A stretch of DNA of 31,982 bases from Chlorobium sp. (GTDB lineage Bacteria; Bacteroidota; Chlorobiia; Chlorobiales; Chlorobiaceae). The DNA is taken from the NCBI GenBank assembly GCA_028277225.1, contig JANQHB010000007.1, forward strand, positions 1 through 31,982, given 5' to 3'. The notes beneath the pieces were generated by a model, which saw nothing but the letters and a program-made list of their open reading frames with translations, was not told the origin of the DNA and did no database searches. Of the stretch, positions 15,868 through 22,286 are shown piece by piece (within the stretch, counting starts at the first letter, position 1; each line of letters starts with the position of its first letter). Position numbers and translations under genes: made by a program.

Positions 15868-16947
15868 TTAGAAACGGATATGTGCAGACTGGTTAAAGGT
15901 CGTTCTTGCGTGACGATAGCTATCGATCATATCATCGTCGAAGGTCAGACCTGTCTCATCGAAGAAGCGCTTCCACCCGATACGGTCAATCCATTCGCCG
16001 ACACGCTCCCATGGACGACCGCCCTTTTTATATGCTGTCAGGATACGACCGAGAACATCGGTTACCTCAGGCCAGCGGGGAGGATTGTTCGGCAGGTTGT
16101 GCGCAACGATACTCATGGTCGATGGCTTGGAACGGGCGTTACTGTTCTTGCCGCCAACCCAGACCGCGAATTTCGAGTATTCCGGATGGTTGATCTCCAT
16201 GGCCGGACAAGCACCGAAACAGGCACCGCAGCAGATACATTTTTCCTCGTCAACCATGAGCGTTTTCTTGCCATCGACAACCGTAGGACGAATCGCCGCG
16301 ACAGGGCAGCGGGCAACCGCTTTTGGAAGCTCGCAAATGGTAGCAAGATGTTCGTGATTGATTCTCGGGGGACGTGTATGCTTGACCACAACGGCGATAT
16401 CAGCCTGACCACCACAGTTGATGGCACAGCATGATGTTGACAGACGCACCTTGTTGGGCATCTCCATATGTTTGAACTCGTTGTAGAGCGTATCCATCAT
16501 CGATTTCACAACGCCGGAAGCGTCCGTCGCAGGAATATCGCAATGGAGCCATCCCTGGGTATGGGCAACTGAAGAGACAGTCATACCTGTGCCGCCAACC
16601 GGAAAACCGAGCGATTCAAGCTCCTTGATCATTGGCTCGACAACCTCCTCATTCGGGGTCAGAAACTCGACATTGTTCCTGACGGTAAAGCGGAGATAGC
16701 CGTCAGAATACTTGTCGGCGACATCACAGAGCAGACGGACCATGTCCACCGTATCCTGCCTCGGGGTACCCGCCCTGACGGTCCACATTGTATCGCCGCT
16801 TTCGGCGACATGTTTGAGAACTCCCGGCTTCGGGATTTCATGGTATTTCCACTTGCCGTAATTCTTTTTTGCAACCGGATGAAGGGCCTCATCATAGGAA
16901 TGGGGACCCGATTCAATGGTCTTCCACGTTCTTTCTGGTTTACTCAT
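15868..16947 (-). CDS. dsrB: DsrB, beta subunit of reverse dissimilatory sulfite reductase
   Basis: A 359-aa siroheme protein subunit. A sulfite-reductase cysteine motif region is seen at STSCCAINCGG (Cys173, 174, 178) and an inserted ferredoxin domain at CPVAAI (Cys214) and CICCGACFGACP (Cys237-247). With DsrA it forms the alpha2beta2 enzyme that oxidises the DsrC-bound sulfur to sulfite by six electrons in this lineage. The length is normal for the family. The gene lies 75 bp after dsrA with nothing notable in the gap, and AGAAAAGAG precedes the ATG. Confidence 0.96.
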   Translation of the reverse strand: MSKPERTWKTIESGPHSYDEALHPVAKKNYGKWKYHEIPKPGVLKHVAESGDTMWTVRAGTPRQDTVDMVRLLCDVADKYSDGYLRFTVRNNVEFLTPNEEVVEPMIKELESLGFPVGGTGMTVSSVAHTQGWLHCDIPATDASGVVKSMMDTLYNEFKHMEMPNKVRLSTSCCAINCGGQADIAVVVKHTRPPRINHEHLATICELPKAVARCPVAAIRPTVVDGKKTLMVDEEKCICCGACFGACPAMEINHPEYSKFAVWVGGKNSNARSKPSTMSIVAHNLPNNPPRWPEVTDVLGRILTAYKKGGRPWERVGEWIDRIGWKRFFDETGLTFDDDMIDSYRHARTTFNQSAHIRF

Positions 16948-17022
16948 GCTCTTTTCTGTTTACTGACCGCGACATACAATACCATTCGAGTAGCTTGCCG
17001 CGGGAATACATGCGTGTTTGGA

Positions 17023-18288
17023 TCAGTATTTGGCCTTGAAGTAAGGATTGTCCCGCGGACGGCTTACCTGGTTGATGTCATGGTCTATGCCAACTCCTTC
17101 AAGGAACTGCTTCAGCCCGACACGCTCAATTGTTTCACCGATACGCTCATGGTCGAGACCATGGTCATCCCACCAGTCGATGATCTCATCGATGAGATCA
17201 AGAAACTCCTCAACATCCTCATCGCTCTGCATCTTCATGAACGGTACAATAAGGGAACCCATGTTGACACCCACCTTGAGCGTATTCTTGCCGCCCATAA
17301 GCAGTGCCACGCCACGTTCCTTGCCGGGAGAAAGGGCTTTCGGCATCACATTGATACAGTGCATGCAGCGGACGCAATCCTTGGTCGAAATATCCATCTC
17401 CCCGTCTTTCAGACTGATCGCCCGGGTGGGGCAGAGGTTGATGACGTTGTTGACAACCGTATCGATCCCTTTATCGGCAACAAAAGCTTTCACCTCATCC
17501 CGATCGACCTGGATATCATCCTTCCATGTTCCGACAAGAGCCAGATCAGAGCGCATGATCGAATTCGTACAGTCATTGGGGCATGCCGAAAATTTGAACT
17601 TCAGCTTGTAGTTCCATTCCGGACGATGCACCTGTCCGACATAGTACTTCAGAGCCTTCATATGAAGATTGAGGTTATCATAGCAGGCATTGTCGCACCG
17701 GGCCGGACCTATACAGGAGACACCTGTGCGCATACCCGCGCCGGCTCCGCCCAGATCCCAACCGTTCTGGTTCAGTTCATCAAAACACTCCTGCACCTTG
17801 TCCTGCTCGATACCCTGCAACATAATATCTCCAGTCTGGCCATGCAGGGTGATGATGCCGCTCCCATATTTTTCCCATATATCGCACAACCCGCGAAGCA
17901 TCTTTGTGTTGTAGTGCAAACCGGGTGCCGGCTGGATACGCATGGTATGGAACTGAGCGGCTTCAGGGAACTTGTCCTTGATCATCGAATACCTGGTGAT
18001 GATACCTGCGCCGTAACCCTCTACGGTCACAAGTCCGCCTTTCCAGTATCCCATACGCGTGTTGTAGGAATACTCGAGCTGATCCATCACACCACGCAGC
18101 ATGGGCTTTTTGGTTCTCTCTGCAAGCTGCTTGAACCCGGATATAAAACTTGGCCAGGGACCGCTTTCAAGCTTGTCAAGCATCGGTGTCGGATTGAGAA
18201 ACTTGCCATTTCCCTTTCCATTTCCGGCACAGCCGCAACCGGTAACCTCATGCTTTCCGCATGAAACCGTCCTTTTCGATTCTTCCAT
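17023..18288 (-). CDS. dsrA: DsrA, alpha subunit of reverse dissimilatory sulfite reductase
   Basis: A 421-aa siroheme-[4Fe-4S] subunit. The cluster/siroheme ligands are visible as CIGPARCDNAC (Cys192, 198, 202) and FSACPNDC (Cys236, 240). An inserted ferredoxin domain has CPTRAI (Cys286) and CVRCMHC (Cys305, 308, 311). The short N-terminus is unusually Cys/Gly-rich (TVSCGKHEVTGCGCAGNG), whose role I do not know. AAGGAG lies 10 nt before the ATG. dsrC lies 58 bp upstream and dsrB 75 bp downstream. Presence with DsrL and DsrEFH places it in the oxidative DsrAB group. Confidence 0.97.
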   Translation of the reverse strand: MEESKRTVSCGKHEVTGCGCAGNGKGNGKFLNPTPMLDKLESGPWPSFISGFKQLAERTKKPMLRGVMDQLEYSYNTRMGYWKGGLVTVEGYGAGIITRYSMIKDKFPEAAQFHTMRIQPAPGLHYNTKMLRGLCDIWEKYGSGIITLHGQTGDIMLQGIEQDKVQECFDELNQNGWDLGGAGAGMRTGVSCIGPARCDNACYDNLNLHMKALKYYVGQVHRPEWNYKLKFKFSACPNDCTNSIMRSDLALVGTWKDDIQVDRDEVKAFVADKGIDTVVNNVINLCPTRAISLKDGEMDISTKDCVRCMHCINVMPKALSPGKERGVALLMGGKNTLKVGVNMGSLIVPFMKMQSDEDVEEFLDLIDEIIDWWDDHGLDHERIGETIERVGLKQFLEGVGIDHDINQVSRPRDNPYFKAKY

Positions 18289-18346
18289 CAGTGATTCTCC
18301 TTGTTACTCCTGTTCAATTCTTCCTGATCATCAAGGCTGCCCCGGC

Positions 18347-18682
18347 TCATACACAACCGGTCGGTTTCGGCAGTCCGGCAATTTTACAAGCCTGAAGAGC
18401 CGGTCCTTTCGGGAACATACCGTAGAGAAATTCCGATGCTTCTTTCTTGTCCATACCTTTCTCCTTGGCGATCGCCTTGGTCAGCACCTTGACTGCAGGA
18501 GCAATCTGATACTCTTCATAATAATTCCTGAGAAACTTGACGATATCCCAATGAGTATCTTCCATTGAAATGTCCTCACCCTCAGCAATTTTCACTGCAA
18601 CATCCTCGCTCCAATCCTCGAGATTGACAAGGTAACCGTTTTCGTCAGTTTCAATAGCGACACCGTTCACTTCCATTGGCAT
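18347..18682 (-). CDS. dsrC: DsrC, sulfur-carrier substrate protein of DsrAB
   Basis: A 111-aa DsrC/TusE-family protein. The flexible C-terminal arm ACKIAGLPKPTGCV has both redox cysteines, Cys99 and penultimate Cys110, spaced 11 apart as in true DsrC. NGYLVNLEDWSEDVA and HWDIVKFLRNYYEEYQIAPAVK are standard. It takes persulfide sulfur from DsrEFH, presents it to DsrAB, and its oxidised form is processed by DsrMKJOP. AAGGAG precedes the ATG. A well-formed sigma70-type promoter lies upstream (18743-18771), so dsrC is likely the first gene of the main, abundant transcript. Confidence 0.97.
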   Translation of the reverse strand: MPMEVNGVAIETDENGYLVNLEDWSEDVAVKIAEGEDISMEDTHWDIVKFLRNYYEEYQIAPAVKVLTKAIAKEKGMDKKEASEFLYGMFPKGPALQACKIAGLPKPTGCV

Positions 18683-18742
18683 AATCCAACTCCTTTATAG
18701 ATAATTTGAGATTCGAGAATTTTACTATAACTATATGGTCAT

Positions 18743-18771
18743 ATAATAACGATTTTTCACATCTTTTTCAA
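18743..18771 (-). promoter_or_regulatory. Predicted sigma70-type promoter for dsrCAB...
   Basis: On the minus strand TTGAAA (18771-18766) and TATTAT (18748-18743) are separated by exactly 17 bp, about 60 bp upstream of the dsrC start. An ATATG/CATAT inverted repeat (18733-18744) touches the -10 region and could be an operator. The surrounding 139 bp between dsrN and dsrC are A+T rich. Confidence 0.5.
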
Positions 18772-18821
18772 ACAAAAGAACCTTCACTGGTAAGCCATTC
18801 AAAAAAAAGTACCTGTCAGCG

Positions 18822-20216
18822 TTAAACCCGACTCCCGGCTTTGTGCTCCTGTGCCAATGCCACAAATTTTCTCGCCCAGTCAGGATTTGCCGCGGCATGA
18901 AGATGAGCAAATGATGCGAACACGTTACCGCTGACAATCCCGTCATTCCCTCCGGTCACACCATGACCCCGGACAACCTCGAACTGATAAACAACCTCAC
19001 TCCCGGAACGTACCGGTTTTGAGTAATGAAACTCATGTGTCCTGATCCTTTCATCGCTTGCAAACCAGGGGCTGCCGCATAAGCTTTTCAGCTCAAGATA
19101 TCCATGCCCTACAGGTTTCTGCCGGAAACCTATTTCAAACGGAAGAACGTCTGCAAGAACGTATGACTTCTCATTGTAATGGGCGCATTTGCTCAGATAG
19201 ATCAGACCTCCGCACTCGGCATAGACCGGCACCCCGGAGAGAGCCGCCTCTTTTACCTCTTGTAAAAGGCTCCTGTTACCACTCAGTTCTTCAAAAAATG
19301 ATTCCGGGAATCCGCCACCGAGATAAAGACCATCAAGAGGAGGCAGAGAACCGTCTGTCAAAGCATTTATAAAAACCAGTTCCGCCCCATTATCCTCCAA
19401 TGCCTCAAGATTGTCAGGATAATAAAAACAGAATGCGGGGTCCCTGAATACCCCTATCGTTACTGAAACAGATTTTTTTTTTACCCTCTCAGGTATCTCT
19501 TCTGCATTTTCGAAAAGGGAGGCCTGATGAAAAAGTGCTCGAATCGCACCGAGATCACAACTTTCGGCAACCATTTTGCCGGCTATAGATATAATTTCTT
19601 CAGCATCTGCTGTTTCAGCGACCGTCTTGAGCCCAAGATGCCTTTCTGATATAACAAGATTCCTGTCTGCCGGCAGGGCTCCGAGAACGGGAATATCGCA
19701 GAATCGTTCAATCGCATTTTTCTGCTTTTCCTCCTGCCGGGTCCCCTGGACCTGATTGAGTACAACACCTGCAATAGGCGCTTCCGGAGGCATTGCCTGC
19801 ATTCCTTTAACAATCGCTGCCGCCCCACGGTTCAATTTCCTGCTGTCCAGTACAAGCAGAACCGGAGTCTGAAGCAGATTTGCCAGACCGGCACTGCTGT
19901 CCGATCCCTCGATATCCATACCGTCATGAAAACCATGATTGCCTTCGATCAGGGAATAGCTGTTTTCATCACTGTGGCGGATAAACGACTCGATACAACC
20001 CTTGCTTCCCATAAGAAAAGGATCGAGATTGCGGCACTGCCTCCCGGTAACAAGCCTGTGCCACATTGGATCGATATAATCCGGGCCTTTCTTGAAACTG
20101 TTTACACCAATCCCCTGCTGAACAAAATAACGCATGATACCCAGGCTCACAAGCGTCTTGCCTGAACTCTTGTGTGCGGCTGATATCATCAGCCGGGGTA
20201 TGCGAACTGTTTTCAC
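18822..20216 (-). CDS. dsrN: DsrN, cobyrinate a,c-diamide synthase-like siroheme amidase
   Basis: A CbiA/CobB-type ATP- and glutamine-dependent amidotransferase of about 464 aa. In Dsr systems it converts siroheme to the siroheme amide used by DsrAB. The N-terminal P-loop is AAHKSSGKT (residues 13-21), followed by KKGPDYIDPMWH; the C-terminal class I amidotransferase domain has the nucleophile in VYAECGGLIYLS and a final FASFAHLHAAANP histidine region. The frame stays open to a GTG at 20285, but the GTG at 20216 has GAGG 4 nt upstream and gives the usual short lead into RIPRLMISAAHKSSGKT. It is the most upstream dsr gene, after tusA. Confidence 0.92.
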   Translation of the reverse strand: MKTVRIPRLMISAAHKSSGKTLVSLGIMRYFVQQGIGVNSFKKGPDYIDPMWHRLVTGRQCRNLDPFLMGSKGCIESFIRHSDENSYSLIEGNHGFHDGMDIEGSDSSAGLANLLQTPVLLVLDSRKLNRGAAAIVKGMQAMPPEAPIAGVVLNQVQGTRQEEKQKNAIERFCDIPVLGALPADRNLVISERHLGLKTVAETADAEEIISIAGKMVAESCDLGAIRALFHQASLFENAEEIPERVKKKSVSVTIGVFRDPAFCFYYPDNLEALEDNGAELVFINALTDGSLPPLDGLYLGGGFPESFFEELSGNRSLLQEVKEAALSGVPVYAECGGLIYLSKCAHYNEKSYVLADVLPFEIGFRQKPVGHGYLELKSLCGSPWFASDERIRTHEFHYSKPVRSGSEVVYQFEVVRGHGVTGGNDGIVSGNVFASFAHLHAAANPDWARKFVALAQEHKAGSRV

Positions 20217-20344
20217 GATGCCTCGTTGAACCTTGAGCGAGAGGACGGACCTGATAGCCTGAAGCTTGTCATGGAGCAGCCTCACAGTCTTGATGCCACG
20301 CGCAAAAAAAGCCTTGTTTGCGCATGGTTGTGACGGGCGGATTA

Positions 20345-20581
20345 CTACTTTTTCTTGATCAAATAGGTATGCACATCACCGTCTTCTGTATGCTCAATAA
20401 CTTCGTTTCCGGTCCTTTTCGCCCAGGAATCCATGTCATTGACAGAGCCGGGATCGGTCGCCATCATTTTCAGAACATCACCGCTCTTGAGGCTGTCGAT
20501 GGCTTTCTTGGTTTTAAGAATCGGCAGCGGGCAATTCATTCCCTTACAGTCCAGTTCCATAGCGGGTGCAATGTCGCTCAT
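20345..20581 (-). CDS. tusA: TusA, sulfur-carrier protein
   Basis: A 78-aa TusA/SirA-family protein with the motif DCKGMNCPLPILKTKKAI, in which Cys17 of CPLP carries the persulfide. In sulfur oxidisers it takes sulfur from rhodanese-type enzymes and gives it to DsrEFH. A perfect AAGGAG precedes the ATG. It lies about 130 bp upstream of the preferred dsrN start on the same strand, with a possible promoter at 20696-20724. The rhodanese gene is 687 bp upstream across repeat-rich DNA. Confidence 0.95.
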   Translation of the reverse strand: MSDIAPAMELDCKGMNCPLPILKTKKAIDSLKSGDVLKMMATDPGSVNDMDSWAKRTGNEVIEHTEDGDVHTYLIKKK

Positions 20582-20695
20582 AGGTTCTCCTTATTTGTAT
20601 ACGTTGTTTTCTTTCTTTACCGGTCATCCCGAATACCAGGGTCAAAACACATTCCGGAATTTCTGTTGTTACGAACGGGGATTTTTCAAGTTCCA

Positions 20696-20724
20696 ATATT
20701 ACATAATTACATATTCACATACAA
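20696..20724 (-). promoter_or_regulatory. Possible promoter upstream of tusA
   Basis: TTGTAT (20724-20719) and TAATAT (20701-20696) with 17-bp spacing, on the minus strand, about 115 bp before tusA. It sits in a loose 8-bp repeat (TATTACAT-type), so the match could be fortuitous. Confidence 0.35.
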
Positions 20725-20796
20725 GAAAAACGGGGCCACTTATCCTTAACACGTCAATAGAAGGGCACATGGAACCAGAGCCGCCATCCAGCCATC

Positions 20797-20831
20797 TCAC
20801 GATTCACCATTTACGATTCACGAATCACGAT
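20797..20831. repeat. Heptamer repeat, TCACGAT family
   Basis: Five units: TCACGAT, TCACCAT, TTACGAT, TCACGAA, TCACGAT. Part of the gene-free 687-bp stretch 20582-21268 between tusA and the rhodanese gene, which is largely made of arrays and palindromes. Confidence 0.85.
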
Positions 20832-20872
20832 CCTCTTCCTCCCCAACATCCCCTGCCGTCCAACCTCTGCAA

Positions 20873-20893
20873 GGGCGGGTGTGAAACCCGCCC
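20873..20893. repeat. GC-rich palindrome with CCCCTACA tail (1)
   Basis: GGGCGGGT (20873-20880) and ACCCGCCC (20886-20893) form a perfect 8-bp stem, followed by CTACA. A second palindrome at 21037-21058 has a different core but the same GCCCCTACA end. Confidence 0.75.
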
Positions 20894-20945
20894 CTACAAC
20901 TTACCGACAGCCTACTCTCTTCACCAACCCGGCCACGGGCAGGCA

Positions 20946-20961
20946 TCCCGACTTGTCGGGA
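20946..20961. repeat. TCCCGAC/GTCGGGA palindrome
   Basis: A perfect 7-bp stem with a 2-nt loop. The same palindrome occurs at 8221-8236 (perfect) and 4604-4619 (one mismatch), where it lies inside composite repeat elements. Confidence 0.75.
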
Positions 20962-21036
20962 CCCCTGCATTCTCACCCACTGTCCACATCCAACGCCCTG
21001 TAATCCTGAACAGCACATGCAATCCAGCCGGACATC

Positions 21037-21058
21037 GGGCAGACACGGAGGCCTGCCC
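21037..21058. repeat. GC-rich palindrome with CCCCTACA tail (2)
   Basis: GGGCAG (21037-21042) and CTGCCC (21053-21058) around a 10-nt core, followed by CTACA as in the palindrome at 20873. Confidence 0.65.
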
Positions 21059-21118
21059 CTACATTTCTTTCACCCCACACCCCACAATCTTCACTCAGAG
21101 CATTTCCTCCTCCACACT

Positions 21119-21184
21119 GCCAATTGCCGACTGCCCACTGCCGACTGCCAGCCAGTTATCCGGCTATCCAGCTAACGAGCTATC
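21119..21184. repeat. Heptamer array followed by an octamer array
   Basis: Five 7-bp units (GCCAATT, GCCGACT, GCCCACT, GCCGACT, GCCAGCC) at 21119-21153, running into four 8-bp units (CAGTTATC, CGGCTATC, CAGCTAAC, GAGCTATC) at 21153-21184. Confidence 0.85.
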
Positions 21185-21192
21185 TTCACTAA

Positions 21193-21220
21193 GAACCAGG
21201 AACTGAGAACTAAGAACTAT
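21193..21220. repeat. Heptamer repeat, GAACTRA family
   Basis: Four units: GAACCAG, GAACTGA, GAACTAA, GAACTAT. The same family as 72-99, which ends with the same GAACTAT unit followed by TC-rich sequence. Confidence 0.85.
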
Positions 21221-21243
21221 TCTTCCTCCCCACTCCCCAACTC

Positions 21244-21278
21244 GTCACTTGTCACTAATCACTGATCACTATTCACTA
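21244..21278. repeat. Heptamer repeat, GTCACTW family, overlapping the rhodanese stop
   Basis: Five units: GTCACTT, GTCACTA, ATCACTG, ATCACTA, TTCACTA. The rhodanese stop (21269-21271, minus strand) lies in unit 4, and the last residues are encoded by the array. Related arrays occur at 29784 and 29938. Confidence 0.85.
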
Positions 21279-21739
21279 ATCGGCTTTTTCTGATCGGGAC
21301 GCAGCCTGGCAGTGAAGTAGGTGTCTGCAGCATCTTCGTCAACGTTCTCCCCTGCCGCGTTGACCATCGGTTCCTCGTAATCGTTCCAGCCTCTCAGGCC
21401 GGTCATCAGAGACGTTACGTTTTCATACCCGAGTATCTGCATGGAATGGGACGCCAGAACGCTGCGATGACCGGACCGGCAGACCACGACAATCTCGCGC
21501 TCTTTCGACCTGACCAGCTCTGGTTCGGTTTCCTCGTAATCCCATTCGCAGGCAGATTCCAGAATTCCTCTTGGAACGTTGAGGGAATCCTTGATGTGCA
21601 TTGCGTCAAACTCTTGCGGTTCGCGCACATCGAGAATCAGCAGATCGGGATTTGCTTTCATTCTTTCGACCAGATCCCATGGCAGGATCTCCCTGACATC
21701 GGAAAGACAGTCCCGGTAAAGCTCTATAAAACGTTTCAT
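21269..21739 (-). CDS. Rhodanese-domain sulfurtransferase
   Basis: A single-domain rhodanese of 156 aa. The CDC25-like active-site loop is CRSGHRS with Cys87 as the persulfide-forming residue, preceded by LLILDVREPQEFDAMHIKDS, split as the first-half DVREPQEF and HI motifs. No signal peptide, so cytoplasmic. Next to tusA and dsr genes it likely loads TusA with sulfane sulfur (inference from the Rhd-TusA-DsrE2 relay known in other sulfur oxidisers; no dsrE2 is seen here). There is a roughly 25-residue tail after the domain, whose last codons and stop come from a heptamer repeat. No clear ribosome-binding site; an inverted-repeat element lies 19 bp upstream of the start. Confidence 0.88.
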   Translation of the reverse strand: MKRFIELYRDCLSDVREILPWDLVERMKANPDLLILDVREPQEFDAMHIKDSLNVPRGILESACEWDYEETEPELVRSKEREIVVVCRSGHRSVLASHSMQILGYENVTSLMTGLRGWNDYEEPMVNAAGENVDEDAADTYFTARLRPDQKKPISE

Positions 21740-21757
21740 ATGTTCAGAATTAACATT

Positions 21758-21905
21758 CCTAAATTGAGCGTTTCAACAAATGCTCTATAATAGTAAGTTT
21801 ATCAAAAACAATCTGTTATACTATATTTATAGGGATTATTTCTCTTCTGCAGGGTGAACGTGAAAACAGATAAAGAACCGCATTTGTTGAAACGCTCAAT
21901 TTAGG
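21758..21905. repeat. MITE-like element with perfect 26-bp terminal inverted repeats, copy B
   Basis: Positions 21758-21783 and 21880-21905 are exact reverse complements over 26 bp, with ends CCTAAATTGAGC and GCTCAATTTAGG. The 148-bp element has no coding capacity. No clean target-site duplication is seen. The internal sequence matches 31765 onward and part of 4468-4682. This is the best preserved copy in the window. Confidence 0.92.
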
Positions 21906-22286
21906 ACAATGTTGATCAATAGTGTTGCGGGATGCCTGAAATTCGAAAAGCTTCCAAACATACGTTTTTTTATAGCGATAATCACGAACACCTGCCATTC
22001 TGTCTTTACCGATCGATGCTTCATGGAAAGTACCCGAAATATGAAGCAGCCTGAAAAGGGTACTAAGCCAGGACCGGCCAGGGCGCCGTCTATGGAACTG
22101 ATGGAGCCATCAGGACCGAAGGGGAAAAAGCTGCTGTCGAATGAGGACTGTCTGGAAGGGCAGAAAGCAGTCAGCAAAAACAAAGCAAGCATTGTGGAGG
22201 ATCGTAAAAGGAAATGAAGACACTACTGAAGTGCTGCACCTGGCCGGGGTACCGGGCCCTTCGAAGGACCCGGCCACAGTAAACAG
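21906..22286. other. Non-coding stretch between copy B and the molybdoenzyme gene
   Basis: About 380 bp downstream of the molybdoenzyme gene. Weak reading frames exist on both strands (for example 21909-22217, plus), but they have no ribosome-binding site or recognisable domain. A hairpin CCGGGCCCTT/AAGGACCCGG at 22252-22273 lies just after the upstream gene's stop but has no T tract. Confidence 0.5.
22252..22273 (-). terminator. Possible hairpin terminator after the molybdoenzyme gene
   Basis: An inverted repeat CCGGG-CCCTTCGAAGGA-CCCGG 14 bp past the stop codon. The stem is strong but no U run follows, so it may be a stability hairpin or a Rho-dependent end rather than an intrinsic terminator. 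Confidence 0.4.

Noticed and set aside
16810..18264. A 484-codon open frame on the plus strand
   Set aside because: It lies antisense to dsrA and dsrB, has no ribosome-binding site and no recognisable domain; the opposite strand has clear DsrAB motifs.
20217..20285. Upstream GTG start of dsrN
   Set aside because: It adds 23 residues with no family similarity and has no ribosome-binding site; the GTG at 20216 has GAGG in place.
20797..21278. Possible CRISPR array
   Set aside because: Units are 7-8 bp and contiguous with no spacers, and no cas genes are nearby.
21909..22217. Possible 102-residue protein after the molybdoenzyme gene
   Set aside because: No ribosome-binding site, low-complexity basic composition and starts at the edge of a repeat element; I cannot support it as a gene.
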